Notes under the pieces: generated by a model
Seen by the model: the letters and a program-made list of their open reading frames with translations, nothing else
What the model was told of the DNA's origin: nothing
Database searches by the model: none
Program-made: the position numbers and the translations under genes
Part shown: positions 23,288 to 34,674 of the stretch, piece after piece
How positions within the stretch are numbered: the stretch's first letter is position 1
Layout: each line of letters starts with the position of its first letter
Assembly (NCBI GenBank): GCA_947044365.1
Contig: OX345641.1
Span: 3,695,460 to 3,759,459, forward strand
Direction: 5' to 3'
DNA from: Petrosia ficiformis
Taxonomy: Eukaryota; Porifera; Demospongiae; Haplosclerida; Petrosiidae
Length of the DNA stretch: 64,000 nucleotides

Positions 23288-24530
23288 TTAACTAGTGTAG
23301 TAAAACCTCTAGGATTCGTATGCCACATTGGGCACTACAGTGTTCGATCTTCGAATCTTCAGCAGGTACAACATCAACATCGTAGATTACCTTATAGCTT
23401 ATTAGCTAGCTTCCTATAGTAGCCTTAACTTTTGGTTCAGTGTATGAAAAACACCTATTTTGAAATCTTAGACTTGGATTATAATTATAACAAATGTATA
23501 ATGTGGAGACAATAAACCTGATATACACATAACAACTAATTAGGATGCATACAAGACAAACAATTATTATTGTCCATTTCAGGGCACTTATCAGTGGCGG
23601 ATCTAGGGGGGGTTTCTTTGGTTTCCGTGGAAACCCCCCTTCAAATTTTAAAATTCAAGTTTCGAAAAAATATTGTCCGTGTGTCACGCCCACCAGCATG
23701 TTGTAATAAGAGAAGATAGTAAAGATGGTAAGTAGATAACTAACTATATACCTACAATTATACTACATGTGTACTTCAGTAATGATGTTGCTAGTCTGCA
23801 AAAGTCCGATGTAACTGAATAGGAATCAGATGATTGTAGTGGTCAGGACTGCAGTGAAGTCTGGTTTCTTCTCATACGCAGTCTGGTCATAAATATTATA
23901 TCTATGGTCTGGTTGTGAATCTGATGCTTGTGTTTCATCAAACATTTAAATGATGATCGCTAGCGCTAAGTTATTAATTTATAGTAAGTTTGTATACCTT
24001 TCCTAACTGTCCCGATATGACATCAGGCTACTTAGTGGCCGAAAGAAAAAGTTATAATTAGAAAATCAATGACCACACCCCTCATAAATAATTAATGAAC
24101 CAAAAAATTTCGCACTCTTTGCGCGCTATTTATTTTAGAAACCTCATTTTTAAATTTCTAGAACCGCCACTGCTTATAGATTCCTGGTGCCTGATACACA
24201 TCATCACACTTCTGAAGCATCCATTGTAGCTATAGATGAAACATTGAGGATGTTTGTTGCCCAAGATATTCCACCAGTTGCTGCAATATTGAAGGTATTA
24301 ACTAAAGGTCAGTCACATTCACATTGGCCTCAGAGAACTGTTCATAACTTTTGTTTGGAATGAATATGCATATAATTATCCTTCCTGTTTTTTTTTGTGT
24401 ACATCAAATTTTGCCTCACTGTCATGTTATATTATGGTATAATCATGTATTAACCTTATGACATTAAACTATACACTATTTACATATAAAGTCACCGTAT
24501 GTTATAGATGATACCTTAAACAATGCCTAT
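23288..24530. repeat. Third, diverged copy of the 14.9-15.5 kb block
   Basis: Matches 14890-15480 and 60180-60780 with an insertion at 23592-24172. Here the exon-like segment ending GCAATATTGAAG|GTATTAAC is open over about 30 codons, ending QDIPPVAAILK. It begins after a TTTCAG interrupted by the insertion. Possibly a degraded exon of an unidentified host gene. Confidence 0.7.
23592..24172. mobile_element. Non-autonomous DNA transposon (CAGTGGCGG ends)
   Basis: 581 bp with terminal inverted repeats CAGTGGCGGATCTAG and the inverse CTAGAACCGCCACTG, inside a CTTAT duplication (23587-23591, 24173-24177). Shares CACACCCCTCAT and AATAATTAATGA with the hAT-type MITEs at 17.7 and 29.6 kb. The 5-bp duplication does not fit the 8-bp hAT rule, so the class is unsettled. 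Its place in a duplicated block dates it after the duplication. Confidence 0.8.
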
Positions 24531-24539
24531 ATGATGCTG

Positions 24540-25145
24540 GTATTACTTCAAAAAGAAATACCTGCGGTTGTATCATTGTATCAAGCTTTACCATCTTTTC
24601 CACATAATTTGTTGGATGCCATCATAGATCAGATAATAATAAAAGCAAACCACCCATACATTTCTATTTAAAAAATACATTCCTGCCTCTACATTACCAG
24701 AGAAATAAATTTCCTTTTTTTCCCTCTATGCCTTCCATTACAGAAGAATAGGATATATAATGCGGACAAATGTTTGCAAAAGGAAATATAATTTATGCAT
24801 AAGTTATGACATCCCTCTTTTTTGCCTGTTGTGTTTACAACAATTATGGTCAATTGATAACATTGTATCATTTCATTTTAATTATTAAATCTTTCATTTT
24901 GTATCAGTATCTATATATAATAGTGTACATGCTGGCAGGCTATGATTTTTATAACCTGAGTTGAATTGATATATAATTATATAATCGCATTTAGTAATTC
25001 TCTGACTATATGGTGAACATTGAAATTAATATTAAAACAACAATATATAAAGTGGTTACATTTGTGTATGCATGATTGTGAGATTCCTACATGTAGTGTA
25101 CACAAATTATGCTTCATGTCTTTGTGAGTTTAATTGAGTTATTAA
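24540..25145. other. Non-coding stretch
   Basis: AT-rich sequence with no conserved open frame or repeat that I recognise. A 60-codon frame at 24689-24871 has no features of a protein. Confidence 0.4.
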
Positions 25146-25760
25146 GGTGGTACTAGGGAGTGGGCGGATGCGACTCCAATCAGTTTCAAAATAGAATATT
25201 ATATAATATGACTCTAACCTGGTGTAATGGCAACCTTCATATCTTCTAATCACCTTTATAGGGTCCTGGAATTGACAAAAACATATATAAAATGTCCATT
25301 TTTGTAATCGCAATAAGTACAAAACGGAGAAAGCCACGCCCACCAATCATGGCATGCACCAAGTACAATGCATTTAGAGAAAACAAATAGAGCCGTTTTC
25401 TGGAAATTCATTTTACTTTTATAGTTACAAGAGGCTGAAGAAAGCTGAATTCTGTAGCTTTTCACTGAAACCATAAAATTTACCTTTCTAGGCACTATCA
25501 AACTCCAATCTTTCTCAGAGAGCAACTACAGTTACCCTGCCAGGGTTAACCACCCACTTCCCCCTCCACCACCCGTGGGGCGTGTTTAGATTTGTTTCTG
25601 AAAATAAACTATCAGTGAAAACATTTAGGCCCAATAATTATACCCCTGGGTGGGTGTGGCTTCCAAAAAATACAGAATGGAACCAGATTGTATGCAGCAA
25701 GAAGCTTGCAAGACTAGAAACTGATAGGAGTAGCATCCGCCCACGGAAAAGACTACAACC
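25146..25760 (-). mobile_element. TTAA-target MITE, copy 5
   Basis: 615 bp between TTAA at 25142-25145 and 25761-25764, same orientation as copy 2. Full length and close to copies 1 and 2. Confidence 0.92.
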
Positions 25761-25828
25761 TTAACATACTTCATATATATTGTTGGCTTCTGGGAAGTTA
25801 ACTTAATGCAGCAACCATATAATCATGC

Positions 25829-25835
<7 letters not shown>

Positions 25836-25867
<32 letters not shown>
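25836..25867. repeat. (AT)n microsatellite
   Basis: About 16 AT units. Flanked by AT-rich sequence with no gene to 26060. Confidence 0.95.
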
Positions 25868-25869
<2 letters not shown>

Positions 25870-26064
25870 TAATTATAATAAAAACATCATGTTCAATATG
25901 TAATATTTATAGCACCATTAATTTTACATTTAAATGCATATATTGCTCTTTATTCAATATCTCAATGCACACATCTATTAAGTGATTTGAAGTGCTGAGC
26001 TTTCTTGAAATCTCATGGCGAAAGAAGTATCGCATAAAATATGATCTTTGTTATTTATTATTAA

Positions 26065-26636
26065 GGTGGTACTAGGGAGTGGGCGGATGCGACTCCAATC
26101 AGTTTCAAAATAGAATATTATATAATATGACTCTAACCTGGTGTAATAGCAACTTTCATATCTTCTCATGATCTTTATACTTCTCTGCAAGAGTGGGAGT
26201 GTTGGAAAAAAGTCCATTTTTGCCATCGTAATAAGTACAAAACCAAGAAAGCCACGCCCACCAATCATGGCGTGCATCAAGTACAATGCATTCTGGGAAA
26301 ACAAATAGAGCCGTTTTCTGCAAATTCATTTTACTTTTATAGTTACAAGAGGCTGAAGAAAGCTGAATTCTGTAGCTTTTCACTGAAACCATAAAATTTA
26401 CCTTTCTAGACACTATCAAACTCCGATCTTTCTCAGAGAGCAACTACAGTTACCCCGCCATTGTTTACCACCCACCACCCCCTACACCACCCGTGGGCTA
26501 ACCAGTGATAGGCCCAATAATTATACCCCCGGGTGGGTGTGGCTTCCAAAAGATACAGAATTGAACCAGATTGTATGCAGCAAGAAGCTGGCAAGACTAG
26601 AAACTGATTGGAGTAGCATCTGCCCACGAAAAAGAA
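26065..26636 (-). mobile_element. TTAA-target MITE, copy 6 (damaged end)
   Basis: Left end intact after TTAA (26061-26064). The right end stops in CCCACGAAAAAGAAACC and lacks the usual GACTACAACC and TTAA. The internal deletion is larger than in copy 4. Confidence 0.88.
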
Positions 26637-26639
26637 ACC

Positions 26640-27040
26640 ATGCTAATTTCATGTGCCATGATCATGATGGGCAAAGAGAGTTAGAGTGTTTCTCAATTCG
26701 GTTACAATTTTCTCATCATATACTGTTAACGTTATGTGTCAAACAGAACTGCAAAAGTTTATATTTACAGCTTTGCATATAGTTCTTATCATAATTATAT
26801 ATGTGCAACATAATTATATCTCATTATTTTAACTGAGATGTAATGCTGCTTTATCAAATGAAATTAGTATACTGTGTTGTAATGCAGCCTACAACAGCCT
26901 GTGCATTATAATTATACAACTATAATAATAACTAGATATACATGCATGTATCAGTCTGTCGTTACCCCACATTGTGAGATTAATAAAATAAGGTACTATG
27001 ATATAGTCCTCATTGCAATCACATACAGGAGCTAGGCTAG
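26640..27040. other. Non-coding stretch
   Basis: No gene or repeat recognised. Mostly AT-rich. Confidence 0.4.
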
Positions 27041-29515
27041 GATGTACAAAATGGAGTTTGCACTAATACATAGCAATGACAACTTTCTGTCAGAGAGAAA
27101 GTATATCCAACTTAATAGAATACTGAATTTAAACTGCAGCTGCAATTCACAGGATCTTGGATGTACCACACTCCAAATTACTGTAGATTATGAGAGTATA
27201 CCAATGTGGTGGGCGGCATGTCGGCATTCTATTGTCAAAAACGCCCACCCTTTGATGTTACTTTGAAGTTAGCTTAGGGTACTTAAAAAAAAAAATAAAA
27301 GGAGATATGTTGATGTATGTGTGATGTATAGACTTGCGCTCTAGCTAGTTCTAGTGAGAGAGAAAGGGATGTTGGGAGAATAAGCGAAAAATACCGTTCG
27401 CTTACAGAATTGAGTGGATGCTGTGCTTGCAGTAATTGGAGCAAGGTTGAGGTGAGTGTTAGATTGCTCCAGGAGGTCCAGAAAGTTGCAAAGAAGCTGC
27501 ATTCGATTTCTGTGATGCTGACCACACCTCACCATTATATGCTTGATCAATTGCAAGGTGGGTGTGGTTATAATAACTTCGTCTGTTGCAAAACTGAAAG
27601 AGATAATTATAATACTAAATTTACTTTTCGAGATTTTCCGTATTCACAGATTGAATTGGTGAGTGAATCATAGTAATTAAGTAATCTCTAGTAATACAAG
27701 ATTACAATAATATTGTATATAAGCATAATGTTTTGCAATATATTTATTTGATATGCAATTGTCATGCATAGAATTGTGCTTCTTCATCATGTAGCAGTCA
27801 TTGCATTACATCATACATTCTAGTCAGTATCGTTGTGAGGGTTGTGTGCCGTTTAGTTACTGTAAATAGTGGGTGGATTGTGTTTTTGCTACTATTTGTA
27901 CTGTATACGTAGCAGTGATCATGACTGCCACATGTACACAAAGGAACTCTCCCGTGAGATCTAGAAAGGGACTTGCTAAGTGTCCATTATTGGCCAATTG
28001 TCATTTTATTTAGTTACAGTTATTGCAGTAGACTTGTAATTTAGTTACAGTTTAATTACATACAAGTCAGAATGCCTTACTAAAAGTGGTTTTAGTTATA
28101 GTTGTAGTTAATTCACAGGACCAGTATAGTTATTTGCAACATTAGTTATACTGATGTATTTTAGCCTTTACACAACAAACTCCCAATAGCTAATTTTCCA
28201 TAATTTTTGTACCACAAACACTGTTTGGAATTGTGATTGATCTCTTGCAATAGTAGGTTTAATGTTTATGCAATGTAATTGATTTACTATAGTAAAGTTG
28301 ATGTAAAGTTAGTGGTACAAGCCATTCTTAATACAACAGTTTCCCAACATATAAGGCAACAGCTATACATCAGTTGTAATTTAACCATCAGTCACTTGCA
28401 ATGTAACTTCATTGTGAAATGAATGTAAATGCAATGGGTTTGTAAACCATCAATTTACTATTGTAGAACAAAAGTAAAACTGATGTTAAGTATTACAAAA
28501 CATATCACCAACTACTAGAACAAAACTGCCGTAAACCTTCGTCCACAAAAACCCTAACCTTAAACGCTTGTCCCGAAACCCTAGCTCAGAGCGCTTGTCC
28601 CAAAGCTCTAGCTCAGACCCCTTGTCCCAAAACTGTAGCCTTGAGTTCTTGTCCCGAAGCCTTGTTAGGAAAGCCTCTCATGAATATTCATGAGTTAAAT
28701 TAGGTAATATGTCTTTTTTAGTGGAATTTTAATGGAAATGATTACAATTATAGCACAATTTTCTTTGTGTTCACAGGTTTGTCTTGTCCACCTCGTTCAC
28801 AGCCCGGTAGGAGGAAATGTCAGCTCTGACGTAAGTGCATCACTTTTTATTTTTGTATTTGTGGTTGCATACCACTCCCGGTTTTTCAGAGAACACCAAG
28901 AAGTCAAAAGATTCACCTTTGAAATTCACAATTAATTTCAGTTTTATAAGGTTGTAATTTTACAACTTCCTGTCAGAGAGGAAGTGTATCCAACTTAATA
29001 AAATACTGAATTTAAACTGTAATTCACAGGATCTTGGATGTACCACACCCCAAATTACTGTAGATTACGAGAGTATACCAATGTGGTGGGTGGCATGTCG
29101 GCATTCTATTGTCAAAAACGCCCAAGCTTTGTTGGATGTGGTTGGGCGGTGCTTTGATTCAAGTGTCCACCCTTTGATGTTACTTTGAAGTTAGGTAAGG
29201 GTACTTAAAAAAAAAAAGTAAAAGGAGATTAGAATTGGATGTGTGATGTATAGACTTGCTTTCTAGTGAGAGAGAAAGGGATGTTGGGAGAATGAATGAA
29301 AAATACTGTTCGCTTGCAGACTTGAATGGATGCTGTGCTTGCAGTAATTGGTAAGCAAGGTTGAGGTGAGTGTTAGACTGCTCCAGGAGGTCCAGAAAGT
29401 TGCAAAGAAGCTGCATTCAGTTGCATCTGTGATGTTGAGCCACACCTTACCATTATATGCTTGATCAAGGTGGGTGTGGTTATAATAATTTCGAATATGT
29501 GTCTGTTGCAAGGTA
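27040..29515 (+). repeat. Direct duplication of a ~550-bp segment
   Basis: 27060-27590 and 28965-29515 match (CCAACTTAATARAATACTG, AGGATCTTGGATGTACCAC, CATGTCGGCATTCTATTGTC, AGAGAGAAAGGGATGTTGGG). The second copy carries about 45 extra bases around GGATGTGGTTGGGCGG and several small indels. Neither keeps a shared open frame. Between them lie AT-rich sequence, a degenerate ~30-bp tandem at 28545-28665 (CTAGCTCAGA, CTTGTCCC) and an exon-like stretch at 28778-28831 (after TTCACAG, before GTAAGT) of unknown meaning. Confidence 0.8.
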
Positions 29516-29633
29516 TTATATAGTGCGTAATGAAATAATCGTGACGTTTGTGGCCGGGGTGCAATTTAATTAACCATGAGCAATGGCACATTTTGCGAGG
29601 GTTCGGATTAACGAGATTCGGATTAGTGAGAGT

Positions 29634-29951
29634 CAGGGGCGGGTCTACAGGGGGGGCAGGGAGGGCAATTGCCCCCCCCCCCCCTAAGTTTTTACTTGTA
29701 TGAAAATTTATTTGAAAATTATAAACAACAAATTTTTGTGAGTTTACACAACTATAACAACTGGTCAGTCAGTTTACCAACTGAATGCAAACATAATTCT
29801 TAGTCTAAAATGTGGACGCAGAAGATGATCTATTATTGCGCATAGCCTAAATTAAGTGACCACACCCCTCATGAATAATTAATGACCCAAAATGTTTTGG
29901 CGGCGCGTGCCGATTTTGCCCTACCTAACAAAATTTCTACACCTGCCCCTG
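29634..29951. mobile_element. hAT-type MITE, copy 2
   Basis: 318 bp between GTGAGAGT duplications (29626-29633, 29952-29959). The ends are CAGGGGCGGGT and the inverse CTGCCCCTG. A G-run followed by a C-run near the left end (GGGGGGGCAGGGAGGGC) and the CACACCCCTCATGAATAATT block match the MITE at 17690-18008. Confidence 0.88.
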
Positions 29952-29959
29952 GTGAGAGT

Positions 29960-30647
29960 CTATTGTATTATAAGATACATTAATCTCTAATCAAACAAAC
30001 TAGTAAGTGTATTTATTTCTTAAAAGTATTGCTACACAAAATACTTATAATACTCATGTAGCTATTATTATTTAGTAATTATGTGACCACACTGCAAAAA
30101 TAATTTAATTGTTAATAATGAGTTAACTCTTTCGCGGGCGTGGCTCAATTATTAATTTTCAGCTTGTGGGCAGGTTCAATGGTGATTGTCACAGCAAAAG
30201 TTTTACCTTTTGTCTTTGCTTGCCTGCCGTTTTTGGTTACTATAAAGACTTGTATACAACTAAAGGTGGTAAGTAATGTTTCCTGGATGTGTTTGTTATC
30301 TCAGAACTGAAATTACTGGACCGAATTTGGTACGTTATATATATATATAATTAATATACCAAATATGTTTTTATCATCAACATAACAGATTTATACAAAT
30401 AACTGTAGTGTTTATAATGTATTCTCTTATGTCTAACGACTGTAGTATACATAATTGTTACTACATGTATGTGTAATGGATGTTATAAGTCACTCAATGA
30501 TCACGGCAATTTGTAGCAAGTATAATAACAATTATTATTTTTGTCACTTTAGATTGAAGGAAGAAGTAGATGGAAAAAGTGGATGATGTGTATTGGTTTC
30601 CTATTCATTGAGTGGTGTTCTGTTTATTACTTTGTTACATAGTTATA

Positions 30648-30692
<45 letters not shown>

Positions 30693-30706
30693 ATAATATA
30701 TTATAT

Positions 30707-30748
<42 letters not shown>

Positions 30749-30862
30749 TATATAATTATGTTTGTGTATTTCCTTGTATTTTATTTTAACATTATATGTG
30801 TATGTACATAATTATTTTTGGTAATAAATATATAACATATTATATAAAAGAGTAAGACTTAC
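29960..30862. other. Non-coding stretch with (AT)n arrays
   Basis: 29990-30080 repeats part of the upstream flank of the secreted genes. 30640-30690 and 30716-30743 are long AT arrays. 30110-30300 has higher GC with no open frame I trust. Confidence 0.5.
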
Positions 30863-31015
30863 CTCGTGTTCCCTGCATTCATCTGATAAATAACCATCAA
30901 CATTATATTCATCACTTGGAAGAGCATCAAACGAATTAAAAGAAAAACTCTGGATCTCAACTAATATTACCACCTCTACTATGATAAACAAACACTTTAA
31001 AAGTAGCAGCTCCAC
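30863..31015 (-). CDS. Possible first exon of a small secreted protein
   Basis: ATG at 31015 opens a 51-codon frame with a strongly hydrophobic start (MELLLLKCLFIIVEVVILVE), then an acidic stretch (DALPSDEYNVDGYLSDECRE). It ends at GAG followed by GTAAGT (30857-30862), a consensus splice donor. This would be a signal-peptide exon. No further exon can be identified because the next 250 bp are AT microsatellite. I do not recognise the protein. It could be chance. Confidence 0.33.
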
Positions 31016-31617
31016 CTAAACACACTTTTATGGCTTGTTATTGCAGACACTAATTGATTCGCATTAATGCGCTTCTGCCCGTTAATTGAGTTATTACGCA
31101 TGCGCATAAATGCGTTGTTGCCCGTGAAAGGGACAAGGAATAGTGGAATTTGTAATTTAATTTTTCGTGTACATTGTTATGACTGCATGGTGACATACAT
31201 GTAATTATAATCTAATAATTACAATTTCATTTATCCTTATACTATCTATTAGATATACAAAGAAGCACAATAACATTTTAATTAAATCATTTTTGGTTTC
31301 CAAACCATCTTTGTGCATCTATTATGAGATATTAGACATAATAATTGATTATAGTACAAGTACCTTTTATCACGAGGTCATACTAACCTCTATGACCCAT
31401 TAAATTCCATTCTTGCAACTACACTAAACAATACGTTTTAAACATTCTATTAGTCCCATATATATCACTAAAAACACAATTTATACTAGGGTCAATAAAG
31501 TTACAAGGAATGGTATATGTATCTTCCATTTTTATTGAAAATGTTTTGTATTGTTCTTGCAGGTTTAGTTAACTATAGCTAAAAAAAAGGGGTCATTTTT
31601 GTAATACCAAACAACAT
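31016..31617. other. Non-coding stretch
   Basis: Contains GTTAATTGAGTTATTACGC and GCATGCGCATAAATGCG near 31080-31110 and one TTTTTATTGAAAATGTTTT piece (31528-31550) of the foldback family. No gene recognised. Confidence 0.45.
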
Positions 31618-32613
31618 TTACTTCACATATATTTCAATTATATCCAGAGGTGTGTCTTCATTTGATAATGGTTCATTACCACACACTCTCAACTCAATAT
31701 CATCAGTAGTAGTCTCATTCAATGACTTAAGAAACCATGGCATGTTAGGATTAGTACAACAAGTAGACTCAGTTCCATTACAATTCTGTCCATCCCATAG
31801 TGGATCACCATGATGCAGAATATGAGACAAAGAGATATATCTACCTGATTCACAATAGTAATCATCACCAACAAAAGAAGAAGGAGGAGATGCAGAACTA
31901 CCATTGTTACATGGACAACTATTCCAATTTACTTCCGATTCACTCAATCCTCCAGCATATGTCCATATGTGCTGACGAGGATTACTACCATATGTTATTG
32001 AAACACCATCAACATAATATGAGTCAATATCACCACCGTGAAAAGCATCTGGTGAATCATACTGGTATCCTCTCACCTGTCCACATATTTTGGTGTAATT
32101 TACACTATAGGTGGAGTAGAAGGTTGAGTCACAACCTGCTCCAGAACGTCCACAAACATCATGATTGATATCAATATATTTTGTTTGAGTCAATCCAGAG
32201 GGACAAGTAGTACCAGGTTCAGTCATGTTGAGGTAAGCCACTCTTGTCCATCCTCCCTCTTTATCACAGTTGATCCCCTCCATGTCACAATAGATAGTGA
32301 CATTAATTCCATTAGTCAGTGTGATATTGTAATATCCTGATGTAGCACTGGGATAAACTTGATGTATTTGTAGACAAGAATTATTGTTGACCTGAAAACA
32401 ATAAGTTGGACGGTAGGACGGACAAATAATGAATGTAAGTCGGTTACCGTTTTCAATCTTGAAAGTATTTCCGATATTACCGAGATTGCAACAATGTTGT
32501 TCATATGGTGAGGGTTGACGTTGACTATTACAATCACTCATACAGTAGTTATCCTCTCCATTACTGACAATAATTAGTTCAGTAATCAGAATCACAAGTA
32601 TTATAGGATGCAT
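31618..32613 (-). CDS. Secreted fibrinogen-like Cys-rich protein, copy 3 (intact)
   Basis: 331 residues, intronless, ATG at 32613 (MHPIILVILI in place of MYLIILVILI). The fibrinogen-like opening carries a third module type, SCLQIHQVYPSATSGYYNI. The join to the C-terminal part is the short form CGRSGAGC, shared with copy 4. Other blocks are GGWTRVAYLNM, CGQVRGYQYDSPDAF, VDGVSITYGSNPRQHIWTY, CPCNNGSSASPPSSFVG, GDPLWDGQNCNG and CGNEPLSNEDTPLDIIE. All the conserved cysteines are present. TATA box at 32653-32660. Only the proximal ~290 bp of upstream sequence resembles that of the other copies. Confidence 0.9.
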   Translation of the reverse strand: MHPIILVILITELIIVSNGEDNYCMSDCNSQRQPSPYEQHCCNLGNIGNTFKIENGNRLTFIICPSYRPTYCFQVNNNSCLQIHQVYPSATSGYYNITLTNGINVTIYCDMEGINCDKEGGWTRVAYLNMTEPGTTCPSGLTQTKYIDINHDVCGRSGAGCDSTFYSTYSVNYTKICGQVRGYQYDSPDAFHGGDIDSYYVDGVSITYGSNPRQHIWTYAGGLSESEVNWNSCPCNNGSSASPPSSFVGDDYYCESGRYISLSHILHHGDPLWDGQNCNGTESTCCTNPNMPWFLKSLNETTTDDIELRVCGNEPLSNEDTPLDIIEIYVK

Positions 32614-33029
32614 TATGAAGTATTATTGGGAAAATGATTTGTGATTTCTTCCTATTTATACTTATCTTGAAATAATTGTATTCATGACTGTCATATGATG
32701 TTTTGTCATGCTGACACACTGTGACATAACATACATATATGTACATGTCTGTAGTGTACTTATAATAGTATAAACATATTGTATATGTACACATGTATCC
32801 AATCTGCAATCAAACAGACTAGTATGGTGTATCCATTTCTTAAAAGTATTGCCACGCATAATACTTATAATACTCTGTAGTTATTATGTATGACGACACT
32901 GTAACAATTTTTTAAATAACAAATGTTTAGTACAGTCAAAATTTGAAAAATTTGAAATGCTGAATCTTTCTTCTTATGCTGAAAACTTGAGTGAGGATAC
33001 GAAGTGAAGATAGAAAGACAAAATTAAAA

Positions 33030-34264
33030 TAATACTTAAAAGGATCTAGATCCATTTGCAAATGCTCTTGGGGAACCAATAGATGCTGTACCACCAGTTG
33101 AAGCCAGTGACTTAGTATCATATATACCCAGTGCTCCAGACTAGTTTTGTTACCTCCAAACAGTTTAAAGCTCATAAATCACTTGATGCTTATAATCAGT
33201 TTGTTTGTGGAGGGGTCAAGAATGTGAAAACATGGATATTATCTGGGAAGTATGTTACAATGGGCCAGGTAAGTGCTCTTTAATGATTACTTTGTGGTAC
33301 TTTCTTTCATAGGTTCGTAACTCTCAACGATTAAATGAAGCACCATTGAGGTGTTGGATTATAATTGAAAATACAGGAGAGCTGTGCAATGCTCATTGCA
33401 ACTGTATGGCATGTCTAGGGGAAACGTGTACACATATAGCGGCTGTGCTTTTTTACTTGGAGGCCACAGTACGAATTAGAGGTAATCCAACTTGCACGCA
33501 AACCAAGTGTGAATGGGTCATACCCTCGTTTTTGAAAGAGATTGAGTACCTTTAGTGATGTAGATTTTACTTCTGCACGAGGAAAGAAAAGAAAACTAGA
33601 TGAAATTATTGACTCTCCTGAAGCAGCAAATCATTCACAGACTAGTGGACGTAAAATGATTGTCAAAATCCCTGATGATAGGGAAATGGATAATTTCTTT
33701 AAAATTTTATATCACTCTGGTACAAAGCCTGTTGTACTCTCAGGAATTCTGAAGTACTCTGACAAATATGTCCCAAAATCTTCTCTTCCTGAATTTCCCA
33801 AACCACTCCAACTACTTTACAATCCAAAATATTTGTTAATGAGTTATGATGAAGTCCTGAATATTTGTGATTTATTGGATGTGGACATGAGTGAAGAATA
33901 AGCATGGTTAGTTGAAAAAAAACCAGATTGCAGCACAATTCAAAACTTTGGTTCAAATATTGTACAGGTAGGATAACTGCTTCAAAAATGAAGTATGTTT
34001 GTCACACAGATGCCTTCCCAGAGCTTGTTAAATCTGTTTGTTACCCAGAGGCATTTTGCTTTACTAGCAAGCAGACAGTTTAGGGTTGTACACACGAGAA
34101 ATTGACAACAGATCTGTATGTAAAAGAGATGAAGCAAAAGTATTTTGATTTTCAAGTTGTAAATAGTGGTTTCGTCATAAAACCCAAATGGCCTTATATT
34201 GGTGCAACTCCAGATGGAATTGTTAGCTGTACATGTTGAGGAAGAGGGGTATTAGAAATTAAAT
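33030..34264 (+). pseudogene. Decayed SWIM zinc finger / YqaJ-type nuclease gene
   Basis: Forward translation in shifting frames shows a segment ending KTWILSGKYVTMGQ, then a ~50-bp intron (about 33270-33312, GTAAGTGC...TTCATAG). Next comes the SWIM zinc finger (CNCMACLGETCTHIAAVLFY, 33394-33455), then SARGKKRKLDE (after a frameshift near 33545), KLWFKY...GRITASKMK (about 33945-33990) and the YqaJ-like nuclease core VINSG-type, WPYIGATPDGIVSC and GVLEIKY (to 34264). SWIM-plus-YqaJ proteins are common in sponge and cnidarian genomes. At least two stops and two frame changes break it. It is cut off by an R-type repeat. Confidence 0.78.
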
Positions 34265-34289
34265 ATGGTTTCTCTGTGTTTTCCTATTC

Positions 34290-34674
34290 AGTTCCTGCTG
34301 AATAGTGAGTGTTTAAAGATAAGCATTCGGACAAATTTATATTTTTGGATGGGAAACTCAGCCACTCAAAATGATTGGAAGCCTAACAAATGTTGTAAAA
34401 GCAAAAAACATATCATTATACTTGGCAGTGCTTTAATAAAAAAATGAAAAGACAATAAAAGCATATGAAAATATGTTGTTTAATTCACCATGGAAACAAA
34501 CAAACATAATATGTTTGATAACAAAGTATGTAAATGTTACTAACTACTACAAATTAGAGTAGCTTAACAAAATGAAATTACATCAATAATACTTTAGTTA
34601 GTTAAATAAAACTGAAACAGTTTAAGATAGAAATATTATGGTAAGTAAGGACATTATCGTCATACTCATCAACA
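34290..34674. repeat. R module 3' of the secreted pseudogene
   Basis: Contains TGAATAGTGAGTGTTTAAAG, AAAATGATTGGAAGCC and ACCATGGAAACAAACAAAC. Nothing else. Confidence 0.75.

Noticed and set aside
2523..26636. Repeated 70-95-codon open frames (for example those starting MFSLNALYLVHAMIGG)
   Set aside because: They recur only because they lie inside the TTAA MITE, occur on both strands in overlapping frames and have no conserved stop or start across copies.
28778..28831. Exon-like stretch between TTCACAG and GTAAGT
   Set aside because: No partner exon or recognisable protein. Mentioned only in the surrounding repeat entry.
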